Shown here: in pieces, positions 39,211 to 48,949 of the stretch
Numbering within the stretch: position 1 is the stretch's first letter
How the letters are laid out: every line of letters begins with the position of its first letter
From: Halorientalis marina
GTDB lineage: Archaea > Halobacteriota > Halobacteria > Halobacteriales > Haloarculaceae
Assembly: GCF_023028345.1 (NCBI RefSeq)
Contig: NZ_CP095487.1
Location: 2,356,001-2,420,000 of the forward strand
Direction of reading: 5' to 3'
DNA: 64,000 bases
The notes under the pieces: generated by a model
What the model was told of the DNA's origin: nothing
The model's database searches: none
The model's input: the letters and a program-made list of their open reading frames with translations, nothing else
Made by a program: the position numbers and the translations under genes

Positions 39211-39270
39211 GCTGCGTCGTACGGTTACGGGATACATAAAAGCCCCAGCCGAACCCGGACCCGGCCGCGG

Positions 39271-39627
39271 TCAGGCGTATTTCGCGACGACGTCGAGGAT
39301 GTCGTCGAGTTCATCGCCGGAGAGCGTGAACCGCTCCTGAGCGTACAGCGCTCGGAGTTCGTCGCGGTCCCGCGGGAGCGTGTTCGCGATCTTGTACGCG
39401 GTCGGCTCGTCGACTTTCTCCAGGTCGAGGAGTTCGTCGACGAACGCCTGGGATTCCTCGGGGTCGAGGACGGCGAAGCGGTTGACGTGTTCGACGGCCC
39501 GGGCGAGTTCGTAGCGCATCTCGCGCTCCTCGTCGGCCGCCCGCTCCTGCTCGAGGTCGCCGAGGATCTCTTTCGCTTCCGCCAGCGTCAGGTACTCCTC
39601 GCCGACCTTCTCTTTGAAGATCGTCAT
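39271..39627 (-). CDS. rpoF: RNA polymerase subunit Rpo4 (RpoF)
   Basis: Rpo4/RpoF, 118 residues, the homologue of eukaryotic Rpb4, which forms the stalk with Rpo7. The sequence has the family's helical features (YLTLAEAKEILGDLEQERAA, and VVAKYA at the C-terminus with the HRDC-like fold). Its start overlaps the rpl21e stop by 4 bp. Confidence 0.95.
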   Translation of the reverse strand: MTIFKEKVGEEYLTLAEAKEILGDLEQERAADEEREMRYELARAVEHVNRFAVLDPEESQAFVDELLDLEKVDEPTAYKIANTLPRDRDELRALYAQERFTLSGDELDDILDVVAKYA

Positions 39628-39914
39628 TCCTGGGACTGCAGGTGTGCTGGCAGGGTGATGACCGTCTTGTCTTTCCCCTGGTCGTCGATCTCGACTTTGT
39701 ATGCCTCACCCTGAGGTCCGGCGACCGTTCCGGTCAGCCCGTTGAACTTGGGGTGGAACCGCCCTTCGTTGATGCTCGGGTCGATCTTGAGATGGACCTT
39801 CTGACCCGGCTCGTACTCCGCGACCGACTGCTGGGGCGGGGAGGTCCCGCGCTCGCGTGGCTTGTTCGAGAGTTTGTGCCGCGTCCCTTTGTGGGGTCCG
39901 TGTGAGTTGGGCAT
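39624..39914 (-). CDS. rpl21e: Ribosomal protein L21e
   Basis: Large-subunit protein L21e, 96 residues, beginning MPNSHGPHKGTRHKLSNKPR, with the KOW-like segment HPKFNGLTGTVAGPQG. First gene of the six-gene minus-strand operon. TTTTATAAG on the minus strand (39942-39950) is 28-36 bp upstream of the ATG, a clear leaderless promoter. Confidence 0.97.
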   Translation of the reverse strand: MPNSHGPHKGTRHKLSNKPRERGTSPPQQSVAEYEPGQKVHLKIDPSINEGRFHPKFNGLTGTVAGPQGEAYKVEIDDQGKDKTVITLPAHLQSQE

Positions 39915-40142
39915 TCGTGGCTTTCGGTTGTGTGGTCGGGCTTATAAAACGTGCGTTCCGAACCCGCGGGTCGAACCCACCACGCCGAACGGCGGTGCCG
40001 CGTCACCGAAAGGCGGTCCCACGCCGCCACGGGCACACCCGAACGGGCGACCGACCAATGCAGTATATATTTCTTGTGGCCGTTCGGCGGCCGGAGCCGA
40101 AGCATTCGTTTATAGATTGTGGCCGACAACTGACTGGTAGGC

Positions 40143-40283
40143 ATGATGACGCCTGGGGAGAAGGTGCTCGCGGTGGGGGTCGTGACCGGGATCGACGCCG
40201 CCATGCTGGCGGTATCGGGGATTCTGGGCTTCGCGGCCTGCCTCGCGACCCTGCCGATGGTGGCACAGATATACAACCAGTGA
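40143..40283 (+). CDS. 46-residue single-helix membrane protein
   Basis: Short gene: MMTPGEKVLAVGVVTGIDAA at the start and QIYNQ at the end, with one or two hydrophobic helices (residues about 8-40) and no charge inside them. TTTATAG (about 40110) lies about 33 bp upstream of the ATG, the standard leaderless spacing, and the gene stands alone in a divergent gap, so it is probably expressed. No family recognised. Confidence 0.65.
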   Translation: MMTPGEKVLAVGVVTGIDAAMLAVSGILGFAACLATLPMVAQIYNQ

Positions 40284-40353
40284 GGCCGGACAGGGGCGGA
40301 GACCGATGGCACTGCCGGGGTGTCGTGACAGCGAGAACGAACAGGGAGCGGCG

Positions 40354-40620
40354 CTACAGGCGGCCGACCGATTCGACGGAGACGCTCTCGACGCCCTCGA
40401 CGTCGCCGAAGGCCTCTTCGACGGCGTCGGTGCCGCCGGTGTCGTCCGGGACGATCACCGTCGGGTACAGGGCGACGAGGCCGAAGGCCACGTCGTCACG
40501 CTCGATCCCCTGAATCTTGGCTCCTTCGGGCAACGACTGTTCGAGGCGCTCCTGGAGCGCGTCGAGATCGATGTCCGGGCTCTGCGGCATGACTTTGATC
40601 TGGGCTGCGACTTTTCCCAT
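40354..40620 (-). CDS. aef1b: Elongation factor 1-beta
   Basis: aEF-1 beta of 88 residues, the guanine nucleotide exchange factor for EF-1 alpha. It starts [20 protein letters not shown] and has the EF1_GNE fold signature ([20 protein letters not shown]). It follows the zinc-finger micro-protein on the same strand with a 38-bp gap, a neighbourhood that I recall as conserved in haloarchaea. Confidence 0.96.
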   Translation of the reverse strand: MGKVAAQIKVMPQSPDIDLDALQERLEQSLPEGAKIQGIERDDVAFGLVALYPTVIVPDDTGGTDAVEEAFGDVEGVESVSVESVGRL

Positions 40621-40658
40621 GGCTGGTGGTTGGGGTGTGGTGTGATTTGGTTTGCGGT

Positions 40659-40838
40659 TCAGGGCCCGGTGAATCCACAGTCCGGACACTCGTAGAGGTT
40701 GCTCTGCTTGCGGCACTTGGCACAGCGGTAGATCTGCTGCCCACAGTCCGGACACTTGAACCCCGCCGCGTCCGTCCCGGAGATGTTGATCCCACAGGAG
40801 ATACACTTCTGTTTTCGTTTCTGCTGACTGTCGCTCAT
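40659..40838 (-). CDS. HVO_2753-type zinc-finger micro-protein
   Basis: Protein of 59 residues with four CxxC-type motifs: [26 protein letters not shown]. The length and cysteine pattern match HVO_2753 of Haloferax volcanii, a structurally studied micro-protein with zinc-binding motifs linked to motility and biofilm. The start [11 protein letters not shown] (40838) is preferred to the frame's first ATG at 40853. It is directly upstream of the EF-1 beta gene. Confidence 0.92.
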   Translation of the reverse strand: MSDSQQKRKQKCISCGINISGTDAAGFKCPDCGQQIYRCAKCRKQSNLYECPDCGFTGP

Positions 40839-41018
40839 ACCCTCACCGAACACAGCGTGACATTTAACCCTTAACTTATGCCGCCGGTGGTCCCGTGGTC
40901 GTGATGACGCGGTCCCGAGGGCCGACGACTCGCGTTTTTATTCGACGCCCACTCTCCTGATTATCACGACAAAAAACGCCACCGAAGCGCTAAAAGCCGG
41001 TCAATGCCACTCCGGTGT

Positions 41019-42524
41019 ATGAGTCTCAACCCCGATAAGAAAGTCACCGATACCGAAAGGCGCGGCGTAGACGGTGCGCGACTGACGGACCGGCTGGGGA
41101 TCGACACGGCGGAGATCGAGAGGCGAAAATCGTTCACACAGTTCGACGAGGACGACGCCCGTCGACTGGAAGCGAAGGCGGACCTGTTCGACGAGATCGC
41201 CCCGGAGTTGACCGACAACTTCTATGCACATCTCCGGTCCCACGCGGAGAGCCAGGCTATTTTCGGCCGCTCCTCGAAAGGCATCGAGGCGCTCAAAAGC
41301 GACCAGGCGCGGTACCTCCGGGAACTGGGGAGTGGCGAGTACGGACAGGGGTACTTCGACCGGCGGGCCCGGGTCGGCAAGGTACACGACATGCTGGATC
41401 TCGGGCCCAAAACGTATCTCGGTGCGTACAGCGTCTACTACGAGGGAATCCTGACCGCACTGGCAGAGGACATCAAACCCGATCTCGCCGCCAACGGCGG
41501 TGATCTCGACGGCGCGGCGGCGCTGGATCGACTGGTCGAGACCGCACTCTCCGTACTCAAACTCATCAACATCGACCAGCAGGTGGCGATGGACACCTAC
41601 ATCGACTCCTACAGCGAACAGGTCGAAGCGGAGTTAGAGCACAAGCGCGAACTCACGCGGAGCGTCGAGTCCGAGATGCAGGAACCGCTCACCGAGGCGA
41701 GTGACGCCGCCGAGCGGGTCACGGAGAGCGCCACGGAGATCAACGAGATCACCGACGACCAGTCCGAGAAGATGCGGGCTATCGCGAACGAAGTCTCGGA
41801 CCTCTCGGCCACCATCGAAGAAGTCGCCTCGACGGCCAATCAGGTAAACGAGCGGAGTTCGGAGGCCGAGGACCTCGCAGCGAAGGGCGAGGAAGCCGCC
41901 GACGACGCGCTCGACACGATGGACCGAATCAGCGAGTCGGCGGCAGACGTGGCGACCGACGTAGAGACCCTCCACGACCGCGTCGACGAGATCGATTCGG
42001 TCGTGGACGTGATCAACGATATCGCCGAGCGGACGAACATCCTCGCGTTGAACGCCTCCATCGAGGCCGCCCGCGCGGGTGAGGCCGGCGAAGGGTTCGC
42101 CGTCGTCGCCGACGAGGTCAAACAGCTCGCGGAAGCCTCACAGGAACAGGCCGGCGAGATCGAGGGGATGGTCGACGACATCAAGCGGGACACGAGCGAC
42201 ACCGCCGCCAACCTCGAAACCACCATCGACCAGCTGGCTGACGGTATCGACGGCGTGGAGGAAGTCATCGGCAACCTCGCCGGAATCGTGGATGCCGTCG
42301 AAGAGGCCGCCGAGGGGATCGAGCAGGTCGCCCACGCGGCCGACGATCAAGCGGCCAGTACGGAGGAAGTAGCCAGCATGGTCGACGAGGCGGTCGAGGA
42401 CGTCGAGCAGGTGTCCGCGGGCGTCGACGAGGTCACGTCCGAAGCCGAACGACAGCGCGACCGCATCGACGAGTTACGGGAGAGCGCCGACCGCCTCGTC
42501 AACGACGGCGCCAGTTCCCGCTGA
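41019..42524 (+). CDS. hemAT: HemAT-type globin-coupled aerotaxis transducer
   Basis: Soluble transducer of 501 residues. The N-terminal ~190 residues are a globin sensor ([19 protein letters not shown] onward) with the proximal haem ligand His123 in [18 protein letters not shown], the same number as in studied HemAT proteins when the start is 41019. The C-terminal signalling domain has the tip [20 protein letters not shown]. It binds oxygen and directs aerophobic or aerophilic swimming. CTAAAAG (about 40991) is 27 bp upstream of 41019, supporting that start over ATG 41004. Confidence 0.94.
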   Translation: MSLNPDKKVTDTERRGVDGARLTDRLGIDTAEIERRKSFTQFDEDDARRLEAKADLFDEIAPELTDNFYAHLRSHAESQAIFGRSSKGIEALKSDQARYLRELGSGEYGQGYFDRRARVGKVHDMLDLGPKTYLGAYSVYYEGILTALAEDIKPDLAANGGDLDGAAALDRLVETALSVLKLINIDQQVAMDTYIDSYSEQVEAELEHKRELTRSVESEMQEPLTEASDAAERVTESATEINEITDDQSEKMRAIANEVSDLSATIEEVASTANQVNERSSEAEDLAAKGEEAADDALDTMDRISESAADVATDVETLHDRVDEIDSVVDVINDIAERTNILALNASIEAARAGEAGEGFAVVADEVKQLAEASQEQAGEIEGMVDDIKRDTSDTAANLETTIDQLADGIDGVEEVIGNLAGIVDAVEEAAEGIEQVAHAADDQAASTEEVASMVDEAVEDVEQVSAGVDEVTSEAERQRDRIDELRESADRLVNDGASSR

Positions 42525-42542
42525 ACCACGTCCGCCCTGACC

Positions 42543-43106
42543 CTACCCCGGCAGCAGATCGCCCAGTGCCGCCCCGACCGCCATCGGGACGAAAGCGACG
42601 ATCACCTGCGAGAGCGCCACCGTCGGTGCCGCCCAGTCGACGCGCCCCCAGAGCGTCATCATGACGAGTGCGGTCAGCAGGGAGACGCCGATGACGCCCG
42701 CGAACCGGCGCGGGATGACGCCGAGGTACCACTTCGCCACCCGCACGTCCTGAAAGTCCGCGATGTAGATGATGCTCGCGACGACGCCGAGCCCGCCGAC
42801 GAGGGTCGCCAGCAGGAAGAGCGGGCGGGTGGCGAGGAACTCGCCGACCTCCAGCGTCCCACCCTCGACGAGCATCGGAATGCCGAACACGAGCGCCCCG
42901 AGCAGTGACTCGGCGGCGTCCCCGCTGTCGAACCCGACCACGGTGCGGCCGAACACGGCCGGTTCCTCGACGGACTGTGCCGTCTCGATGGCTTCGCGCA
43001 CCCGCTCGCGCTCGTCGGGGTCGTCGACGGTGTCCTCGAGTTCGTCGAGATCGTCGAGCAGGTCACCGAGCGTGGGCGGTCGCCTGTCGTCCCGGCCCCC
43101 GCTCAT
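42543..43106 (-). CDS. DUF2391 family membrane protein
   Basis: Membrane protein of 187 residues. A charged acidic N-terminus (about 1-70, DDLDELEDTVDDPDERERV) is followed by four hydrophobic helices (about 74-95, 96-117, 133-155, 158-185). This matches the DUF2391 family. The start directly abuts the stop of the 3-hydroxyacyl-CoA dehydrogenase gene, so it is co-transcribed, though a functional link is not evident. Confidence 0.8.
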   Translation of the reverse strand: MSGGRDDRRPPTLGDLLDDLDELEDTVDDPDERERVREAIETAQSVEEPAVFGRTVVGFDSGDAAESLLGALVFGIPMLVEGGTLEVGEFLATRPLFLLATLVGGLGVVASIIYIADFQDVRVAKWYLGVIPRRFAGVIGVSLLTALVMMTLWGRVDWAAPTVALSQVIVAFVPMAVGAALGDLLPG

Positions 43107-44006
43107 TCAGATGACGTCCTCGATGTCGTAGTCCTCGTCGTCGGCCACGTCCTTCGGCTCGCCGCCCTCCCAGACGTAGAAGCCGCGGCCGACCTTCTTC
43201 CCGATGTTGCCCTGTTCGACCTTTCTGCGCAGTATTTCGGGCGGCTCGAAGCGGTCCCCGAGTTCCTCGTGGAGGTACTCCAGGATATCGAGGCGCACGT
43301 CCAGTCCCACACGGTCGGTGAGTTCGAGCGGTCCCACGGGATGGTTGTAGCCGAGTTCCATCGACGCGTCGATGTCCTCGACGCTCGCGACGCCCTGTTC
43401 GACCATCCGCATCGCCTCGACGCCGAGCGCCAGCCCGAGCCGCGAGGACGCGAACCCGGGGGCGTCCTGCACGACGACGGCCGTCTTCTCGAGGTCCGCG
43501 ACGAACTCCTCGGCGAACTCGGCGGTCTCGTCGCTCGTCTGCTCGGCGAGGACGACCTCGACGAGCTTCATCTTGTGTGGGGGGTTGAAGAAGTGGAGCC
43601 CGACGGCGCGTTCGGGGTGTTTCAGCGCCGTCGCGATGGCCGTCACCGACAGCGAGGAGGTGTTGGTGGCGATGACCGCCTCCTCGTCGACGAACTCCTC
43701 GATGTCAGCGAGCAGTTCCCGCTTGTTCTCGAGGTCCTCGGGGATGGCCTCGACGACGAGATCGGCGCTCGAGACGGCCGATTCGAGGTCCGTCGTCCCG
43801 TCGAGTTGGTCGAGTGCGGTGTCGGCCTGGGACTGGGAGAGCGCGCCGCGGTCCACACCCGAGCCGAGTCGCGTGCTGATCGTGTCGATGGCGTCCATCA
43901 CGATGTTCGGTTCGAGGTCGCGGAGATTGACGCTGTGGCCGGCCGCCGCGGACACGTGGGCGATCCCGATTCCCATCGTCCCGGCACCGATAACTGCGAC
44001 TTCCAT
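43107..44006 (-). CDS. hbd: 3-hydroxyacyl-CoA dehydrogenase
   Basis: NAD-dependent dehydrogenase of 299 residues that oxidises 3-hydroxyacyl-CoA to 3-ketoacyl-CoA in beta-oxidation. The nucleotide site GAGTMGIGIAHVSAAAGHSV (7-26), the catalytic His in GLHFFNPPHKMKLVEVV and the downstream NPxGPxxLxD-type motif HPVGPLELTDRVGLD are intact. A single-domain form without enoyl-CoA hydratase. Feeds the same acyl-CoA flux as the ligase, ETF and CoA-transferase genes elsewhere in the window. Confidence 0.93.
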   Translation of the reverse strand: MEVAVIGAGTMGIGIAHVSAAAGHSVNLRDLEPNIVMDAIDTISTRLGSGVDRGALSQSQADTALDQLDGTTDLESAVSSADLVVEAIPEDLENKRELLADIEEFVDEEAVIATNTSSLSVTAIATALKHPERAVGLHFFNPPHKMKLVEVVLAEQTSDETAEFAEEFVADLEKTAVVVQDAPGFASSRLGLALGVEAMRMVEQGVASVEDIDASMELGYNHPVGPLELTDRVGLDVRLDILEYLHEELGDRFEPPEILRRKVEQGNIGKKVGRGFYVWEGGEPKDVADDEDYDIEDVI

Positions 44007-44108
44007 GCCCGTTACCCCGCGGTCCTGGCGGTTAAAACTTCCAGGTGTTACACACCGCGACCGGCCAGCGGCGCCAGAGCGACCGTGAGAGACACGGCGA
44101 CCGTCGAG

Positions 44109-44969
44109 TCAGGCCGACGCGGCCTCGCGCATCTCCTCCGGGGCGTCGACCTCGAACAGCCGCGCGTCGCAGTCCTCGCAGGTCACGGCGACGACGGGAA
44201 CGCGCCGACAGCAGGACTCGACGACCTCCTGCCCGAAACGCACGTCGCCGTCGCAGGCCGGACACCGTTCGATGAACAGGCGGAGGCCGGCGAGCAACTG
44301 GCCGCGAGCGGCGGGACTCGCCGACGCCCACCCGTCGTAATACTCGGGGAGCAGGTCGCCGCCGGCCGCGTCGGCCAGGAACGCGGCCCGCGATTCCCAG
44401 CGCCCCAGTCGCCGGTTCTCGTGTTTCGCGACGAACGATACCTCGCCGAACTCCTCGAACGTGATCGTTTCGGGGTCGACGCCGACGATTTCGGCGAGCA
44501 TCTCGCGCTCCGTGCCCGCTTCCCGCTGATCCTCGATTCGCCGTCGCCACTCGGTCGCGAACGCGTCCGTCAGTCCGAGGTCGCCGTGGGGCTGTTCTTC
44601 GAGAACGCCGGCCTCCCAGAGCGCGGCCTCGACGTCGACCGATTCGGCCGGTCCCTCGCCGGCCGACCTCGGCGCCTTCCCGAACGCCGCGAGTACGCGG
44701 TCGGGGAGGTACCGTTTCGTCAGTTCGGGCGTCCCGGGAACGAGGTAGCCACGGAGCGTGATGGCGGCCACGCTCGCCGCGAAGACGACGCCGCCGACCG
44801 CCCCGCCGACCACGAGTCCGCCGGGGACGGACGCCAGCCAACCCGCGAACAGCGACGCGACGGCCGCGATGACGAGATTCGCCGCGGTACAGGGAACACA
44901 GCGGTTCTCGCCCGTGTACTCCGGCCGTCGGACCCGGTCGACGATCCCCTCGATCCGCGCATCTACCAT
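44109..44969 (-). CDS. Membrane protein with C-terminal zinc-ribbon, unknown
   Basis: Protein of 286 residues, start MVDARIEGIVDRVRRPEYTG. The N-terminal quarter has CVPCTAAN then two hydrophobic helices (about 28-50, 55-78); the C-terminal part is soluble and ends with a zinc-ribbon-like region, CPACDGDVRF and CEDCDARLFEV. Two more cysteines, SCC, lie between. In-frame alternatives are ATG 44996 and a GTG at 45032. No function known. It follows in the same direction as hbd, 102 bp upstream of it. Confidence 0.75.
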   Translation of the reverse strand: MVDARIEGIVDRVRRPEYTGENRCVPCTAANLVIAAVASLFAGWLASVPGGLVVGGAVGGVVFAASVAAITLRGYLVPGTPELTKRYLPDRVLAAFGKAPRSAGEGPAESVDVEAALWEAGVLEEQPHGDLGLTDAFATEWRRRIEDQREAGTEREMLAEIVGVDPETITFEEFGEVSFVAKHENRRLGRWESRAAFLADAAGGDLLPEYYDGWASASPAARGQLLAGLRLFIERCPACDGDVRFGQEVVESCCRRVPVVAVTCEDCDARLFEVDAPEEMREAASA

Positions 44970-45092
44970 ACCCGCCCCATCCGCGCTCGCCGTCATCAGG
45001 GTTTCGGCGCGGAGCGAGCGCGGTGTGGGCACGGACGGCTACGAATCCCGGACCGAACATTGAACGCGTCTGGGACCCAAGCCACGACCGAC

Positions 45093-45722
45093 ATGCTGCT
45101 CGAACTGGCGGTCTTTCTCGTGCTGGTCGTGATCCCGGTCGCGATCAACATCCGGGAGGTCCCCGCCCGACTCCGCGACCTCCGGGCCGGTGTCCGCGGC
45201 CTGCTCTACGTCCCGGCCGTCGTCGTGGTGCTGTTCGCCGTCGCCATCGGAGCCTGGCTCCTCGCGCGTGAGATCACCGTCCTCCAGTGGGGCTGGCTCG
45301 GGCAGAACATCATCGCGGCCCCGATCTCGGACCTCCTGCCCGCCGGGGGCAGTGGTGGCGGTTCGCCGGGCGGTGGCCCCACACCGGGCTCCGGTGGCGA
45401 CGTCGGCGTCGGGCAGGAACTCGGCGCGGGGCTGACGCTTTCGATCTTCGTGCCCATCATGATCCTCGCACTCCTGCTGTTCAACTTCTACGAGGAAGCG
45501 TACTACCGCGACTCGCTCCGCGAGGTCGTCGTCTGGGCCGCGCTGCACCTCGTGATGGGAATCCCGATTTTCGCCGTCATCCCCATCTTCGCGGTCGGGC
45601 TGGTGTACAAACTGATCAGGGACCGCCGCGGCCTGCAGACGGCCTACGTGGCCCACTTCGCGACGAACCTGACGCTCATCCTCCTGATGGTGGGAGCGAT
45701 CCTGGCCGGCCCCCCCGTCTGA
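45093..45722 (+). CDS. CPBP-family intramembrane metalloprotease
   Basis: Membrane protein of 209 residues with about five helices. The three CPBP/CAAX motifs are present: EEAYYR (134-139), His152 in AALHLVMG, and HFATN (188-192). An extracellular Gly/Pro-rich loop (about 84-108, GGSGGGSPGGGPTPGSGG) separates the first and second halves. Such enzymes cleave prenylated CAAX proteins or membrane peptides such as bacteriocin-like substrates. Here no substrate gene is next to it. Start ATG 45093. Confidence 0.82.
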   Translation: MLLELAVFLVLVVIPVAINIREVPARLRDLRAGVRGLLYVPAVVVVLFAVAIGAWLLAREITVLQWGWLGQNIIAAPISDLLPAGGSGGGSPGGGPTPGSGGDVGVGQELGAGLTLSIFVPIMILALLLFNFYEEAYYRDSLREVVVWAALHLVMGIPIFAVIPIFAVGLVYKLIRDRRGLQTAYVAHFATNLTLILLMVGAILAGPPV

Positions 45723-45732
45723 GGCGGGACGG

Positions 45733-46104
45733 TCAGCTCCGCGTCTCGCGAACGTGTTCGACGGCGTCGGCGAACCGGTCGTCGTCTTCGAGGGCCGCGA
45801 GGACACCGACCTCGTCGATGTCGAGGGCGTAGGCCGGTCGCCCCTTCCCGGTCGGTGACTTGGTCTTCTGTTTGTCGAGCAGGTCGGCTTCTTCGAGTTC
45901 GGTCAGTGCCGTGATCGTCCGCTGGCGGGTGATCCCCCCGGGGAGCACCGCGGCCAGTTCGTCGAACTCGTCGAGCATGTCCTCACAGACGCGAGTCACG
46001 TCGAAGGAGTGTGCCGGGACGTCTTCGCGGTGTCGCAACTCGATGACCGAGAGCAAAACGAACCGGTGAAGCGGGTCGACGGCCTCCAGGTCTGCATTCG
46101 CCAT
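45733..46104 (-). CDS. Stand-alone Orc1/Cdc6-like winged-helix protein
   Basis: Protein of 123 residues. Its body, LHRFVLLSVIELRHREDVPA followed by a helix with VCEDMLDEFDELA and the wing region RTITALTELEEADLLDKQKT, closely resembles the C-terminal winged helix of archaeal Orc1/Cdc6, without the AAA+ ATPase. It should bind DNA, either as a regulator or as an origin-like ligand. Divergent from the nop5 gene across a short shared promoter region (46105-46196). Confidence 0.65.
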   Translation of the reverse strand: MANADLEAVDPLHRFVLLSVIELRHREDVPAHSFDVTRVCEDMLDEFDELAAVLPGGITRQRTITALTELEEADLLDKQKTKSPTGKGRPAYALDIDEVGVLAALEDDDRFADAVEHVRETRS

Positions 46105-46196
46105 CCTTATCGGTGTTATTGGGGTCTCCCGACAAGAGCGTACTGGTCCGGCACGGACCGCGAACCTTTACCGCCGTGGCAGGAAACACGGGAGAC

Positions 46197-47102
46197 ATGA
46201 CCGACGACGCCTGGTTCGCTGGCCTGGACCCGGACGACGACGCGGCCGCGAGGGGGCGCATCAGGGACGCGCGTGCCGAGGAGCCGGCCGACTGGCCGGC
46301 CGCGGCCGTCGACGCGGGCTACGCCACCGACACCGAGGACTACTACGACCGGCTCCACGCGACGACGGTCGACGCCGCCCGGGCGGCCGCCGCCGAGGCT
46401 GCGGGGGCACTCGACCAGCAGCTCGTTCACGCCATTCGCGCGATGGACGACGCCCGGCGACAGGCGAACGAACTCGCCGAGCGCGTCGCCGAGTGGGGTG
46501 GCTCCAGGGAGACCGACGGCGGTACCGGCCTCGCGTACGCCCGAGACGTCGCTGCACGGGACCCTTCGACGGCCGCCGACCGGCGACTGGTGAGCCTCGC
46601 CCGTCGCGCCGTCGCACTGGACGAGGAGGCCGACGACCTGCGTGCGTTCGTCGAGCGGACCGCGGCGGACGTGGCGCCGAACCTCTCGATGCTCGCGGGA
46701 CCCGTACTGGCCGCCCGCCTGATCGCGCTGGCTGGGGGCCTCGGCGACCTGGCGAAGAAACCGAGCGGCACCGTCCAGGTCCTCGGCGCCGAAGACGCCC
46801 TCTTTGCACACCTCAGCGGCTCCGCGCCGTCGCCGAAACACGGCGTCATCTTCACGCACGAGGCGGTCCGGGGCACCCGCCGCGAGGACCGCGGCTCCGC
46901 GGCCCGGGCGCTCGCCGGGAAACTCACCATCGCCGCACGAGTCGACCACTACAGCGGCGACCGGCGGCCGGAACTGCAGGCCGAACTCGACGAGCGCATC
47001 GAGGCGATTCAGGCCCGTGCCGACGACGACGCGTCGGCGGCAGCTGGAGACACGGCAGCGGAAGACGACAGTCGTGGCGACGGAGGGGATGACGATGCGT
47101 GA
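46197..47102 (+). CDS. nop5: Nop5/Nop56-type C/D box RNP protein
   Basis: Nop domain protein of 301 residues, the scaffold of the C/D-box sRNP that guides 2'-O-methylation. Visible are the coiled-coil (about 80-115), and the Nop signature ADVAPNLSMLAGPVLAARLI and GSAPSPKHGVIFTH, which contacts L7Ae-bound RNA. The tail is acidic. ATG 46197 was chosen because CTTTACC lies about 30 bp upstream and the frame from 46113 would include the promoter. It overlaps the fibrillarin gene by 8 bp. Confidence 0.95.
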   Translation: MTDDAWFAGLDPDDDAAARGRIRDARAEEPADWPAAAVDAGYATDTEDYYDRLHATTVDAARAAAAEAAGALDQQLVHAIRAMDDARRQANELAERVAEWGGSRETDGGTGLAYARDVAARDPSTAADRRLVSLARRAVALDEEADDLRAFVERTAADVAPNLSMLAGPVLAARLIALAGGLGDLAKKPSGTVQVLGAEDALFAHLSGSAPSPKHGVIFTHEAVRGTRREDRGSAARALAGKLTIAARVDHYSGDRRPELQAELDERIEAIQARADDDASAAAGDTAAEDDSRGDGGDDDA

Positions 47103-47724
47103 CCTGCCGACGGGCGTCGAGCGCCGCGACTTCGACGGCGAGACGGCGCTGGCGACGGCGGGCGAGCCGGTCTACGGCGAGCCGACGGACGAGGGGTGGC
47201 GCCGCTGGGACCCACACCGGTCGAAGCTCGGGGCGATGCTCGCGAGCGGAATGGACACCGGTCTCGACGGGGGGGAGACGGTGCTCTATCTCGGTGCCGC
47301 GGCGGGGACGACGGCCAGCCACGTCGCGGACTTCGCGGGGCCCACCTACGCCGTGGAGTTCGCGGCCCGGCCGATGCGGGACCTCGTGACCGTCGCGGAG
47401 GGGCGCCCGCGGCTGTTCCCCCTGCTGAAGGACGCACGGAAACCCGAGACCTACGCGCACGTCGTCGAGCCGGTCGACGCCATCGTCCAGGACGTGGCGA
47501 CCCGGGGGCAGGCGGACGTCGCGCTGGCGAACCGCGAGTTCCTGCGAGCGAACGGCCGCCTGTTGCTGGCGGTCAAGGCCCGCAGCGAGGACGTGACCGA
47601 CGAACCGGCGGCAGTCTTCGATGACGCGCTCGCGACGCTGCGCGATGGGTACGATGTGCTGGAACACGAGCGGCTGGAGCCGTACCACGCCGACCACCTC
47701 GGGGTCGTCGCCCGGCCGCGGTAA
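47095..47724 (+). CDS. flpA: Fibrillarin-like rRNA/tRNA 2'-O-methyltransferase
   Basis: Fibrillarin of 209 residues, the methyltransferase of the C/D sRNP. The SAM site VLYLGAAAGTTASHVADF, the catalytic KARSEDV and KDARKPETY segments are intact. Start ATG 47095 is chosen because GGAGG at 47082-47086 is at a good distance; ATG 47089 is also in frame. It overlaps nop5, a coupling typical of archaea. L7Ae, the third protein of the RNP, is at 25273. Confidence 0.95.
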   Translation: MRDLPTGVERRDFDGETALATAGEPVYGEPTDEGWRRWDPHRSKLGAMLASGMDTGLDGGETVLYLGAAAGTTASHVADFAGPTYAVEFAARPMRDLVTVAEGRPRLFPLLKDARKPETYAHVVEPVDAIVQDVATRGQADVALANREFLRANGRLLLAVKARSEDVTDEPAAVFDDALATLRDGYDVLEHERLEPYHADHLGVVARPR

Positions 47725-47817
47725 GCGGGTCGAGCGGTGGCGATGCGGTGGCGGCGCGAGCGGGATTCCTGGGGGTAAGGGGAACGTTTTAGCCGGGGGA
47801 CGACCAACCGGCGGGCG

Positions 47818-48900
47818 ATGGACGAGCGGGGTTCCGCCGACGCGTTCGCGCGGATGGGCACTCTCGGTATCGAGGAGGAATTTTACGTCGTCGACGAGGA
47901 CGGGCGTCCGACCAGTGGCACCGACACCCTCGTCTACGGGAGCGAGCCGCCCGAGATTCTCGACGGGCGCCTCGACCACGAACTGTTCAAGTGCGTCATC
48001 GAGACGCAGACGCCGACGATCAGCGCCGACGACCTCGACGAGGCCCGCGAACAGCTCCTCGCGGTCCGGGAGGCGCTCGTCGACCACGCCGAGACACACG
48101 GCTACGGCATCGCGGCGGCGGGCCTGCACCCGGCCGCGAAGTGGCAGGAGCTCGAACACGCCGAGAAGCCCCGCTACCGGGCGCAACTTGACCGCATCCA
48201 GTACCCACAGCACCGCAACACGACGGCGGGACTGCACGTCCACGTCGGCGTCGACGACGCGGACAAGGCAGTCTGGATCGCGAACGAGATTCGCTGGCAT
48301 CTCTCGGTCGTCCTCGCGCTGTCGGCGAACTCGCCGTACTGGAACCGCATGGACACCGGCCTCCAGTCCGCCCGGGCGAAGATTTTCGAGGCACTGCCCA
48401 ATACGGGCGTGCCGACCGCTTTCGACGACTTCGACGACTTCGACGACTTCGAGCGGACGATGGTCGAGAACGACTCCATCGACGACCGGGGCGAACTCTG
48501 GTACGACGTGCGCCCCCACACCGGACTCGGGACGGTGGAGGTGCGGACCCCCGACGGACAGGCCGACCCCGACCGCGTGTTGGCCTTCGTCGAGTACGTC
48601 CACGCGCTCGTGACCGACCTCGGCGCTCGCTACGAGGACGGGGAGAGCGGGCGCCGTCACCGCCGGGAACTGCTCGACGAAAACAAGTGGCGCGCGCTCA
48701 GGTACGGGCAGGAGACGGCCCTGCTCGACCGCGAGATGGACGACACCGTGGACCTGGGCGAACTCGTCGACCGTGAGTGCGAGCGGCTGGGCGTCGACGG
48801 CATCCGGGACGTGTACGACGCCGAGAGCGGTGCCGAGAAGCAGCGCAGACTCCACGAGGAAGCGGGGATGGACACCGTCTGTGCCGCCCTTCGGCTGTAG
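47818..48900 (+). CDS. gshA: Glutamate-cysteine ligase (GshA)
   Basis: ATP-dependent ligase of 360 residues of the GCS2/carboxylate-amine type that makes gamma-glutamylcysteine, the main low-molecular thiol of haloarchaea. The start [23 protein letters not shown]-like [11 protein letters not shown] and [20 protein letters not shown] are typical of this family. A winged-helix regulator follows 49 bp downstream on the same strand. An intact ATP-grasp-like site is expected but not mapped residue by residue. Confidence 0.93.
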   Translation: MDERGSADAFARMGTLGIEEEFYVVDEDGRPTSGTDTLVYGSEPPEILDGRLDHELFKCVIETQTPTISADDLDEAREQLLAVREALVDHAETHGYGIAAAGLHPAAKWQELEHAEKPRYRAQLDRIQYPQHRNTTAGLHVHVGVDDADKAVWIANEIRWHLSVVLALSANSPYWNRMDTGLQSARAKIFEALPNTGVPTAFDDFDDFDDFERTMVENDSIDDRGELWYDVRPHTGLGTVEVRTPDGQADPDRVLAFVEYVHALVTDLGARYEDGESGRRHRRELLDENKWRALRYGQETALLDREMDDTVDLGELVDRECERLGVDGIRDVYDAESGAEKQRRLHEEAGMDTVCAALRL

Positions 48901-48949
48901 CCAAGGATTTTTACCCGGGCCTATCCTTCCGTCGTTCTAGAGAGGACGT

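Noticed and set aside
46924..48855. A 643-codon minus-strand frame opposite fibrillarin and gshA
   Set aside because: No domain; both plus-strand genes are well supported.
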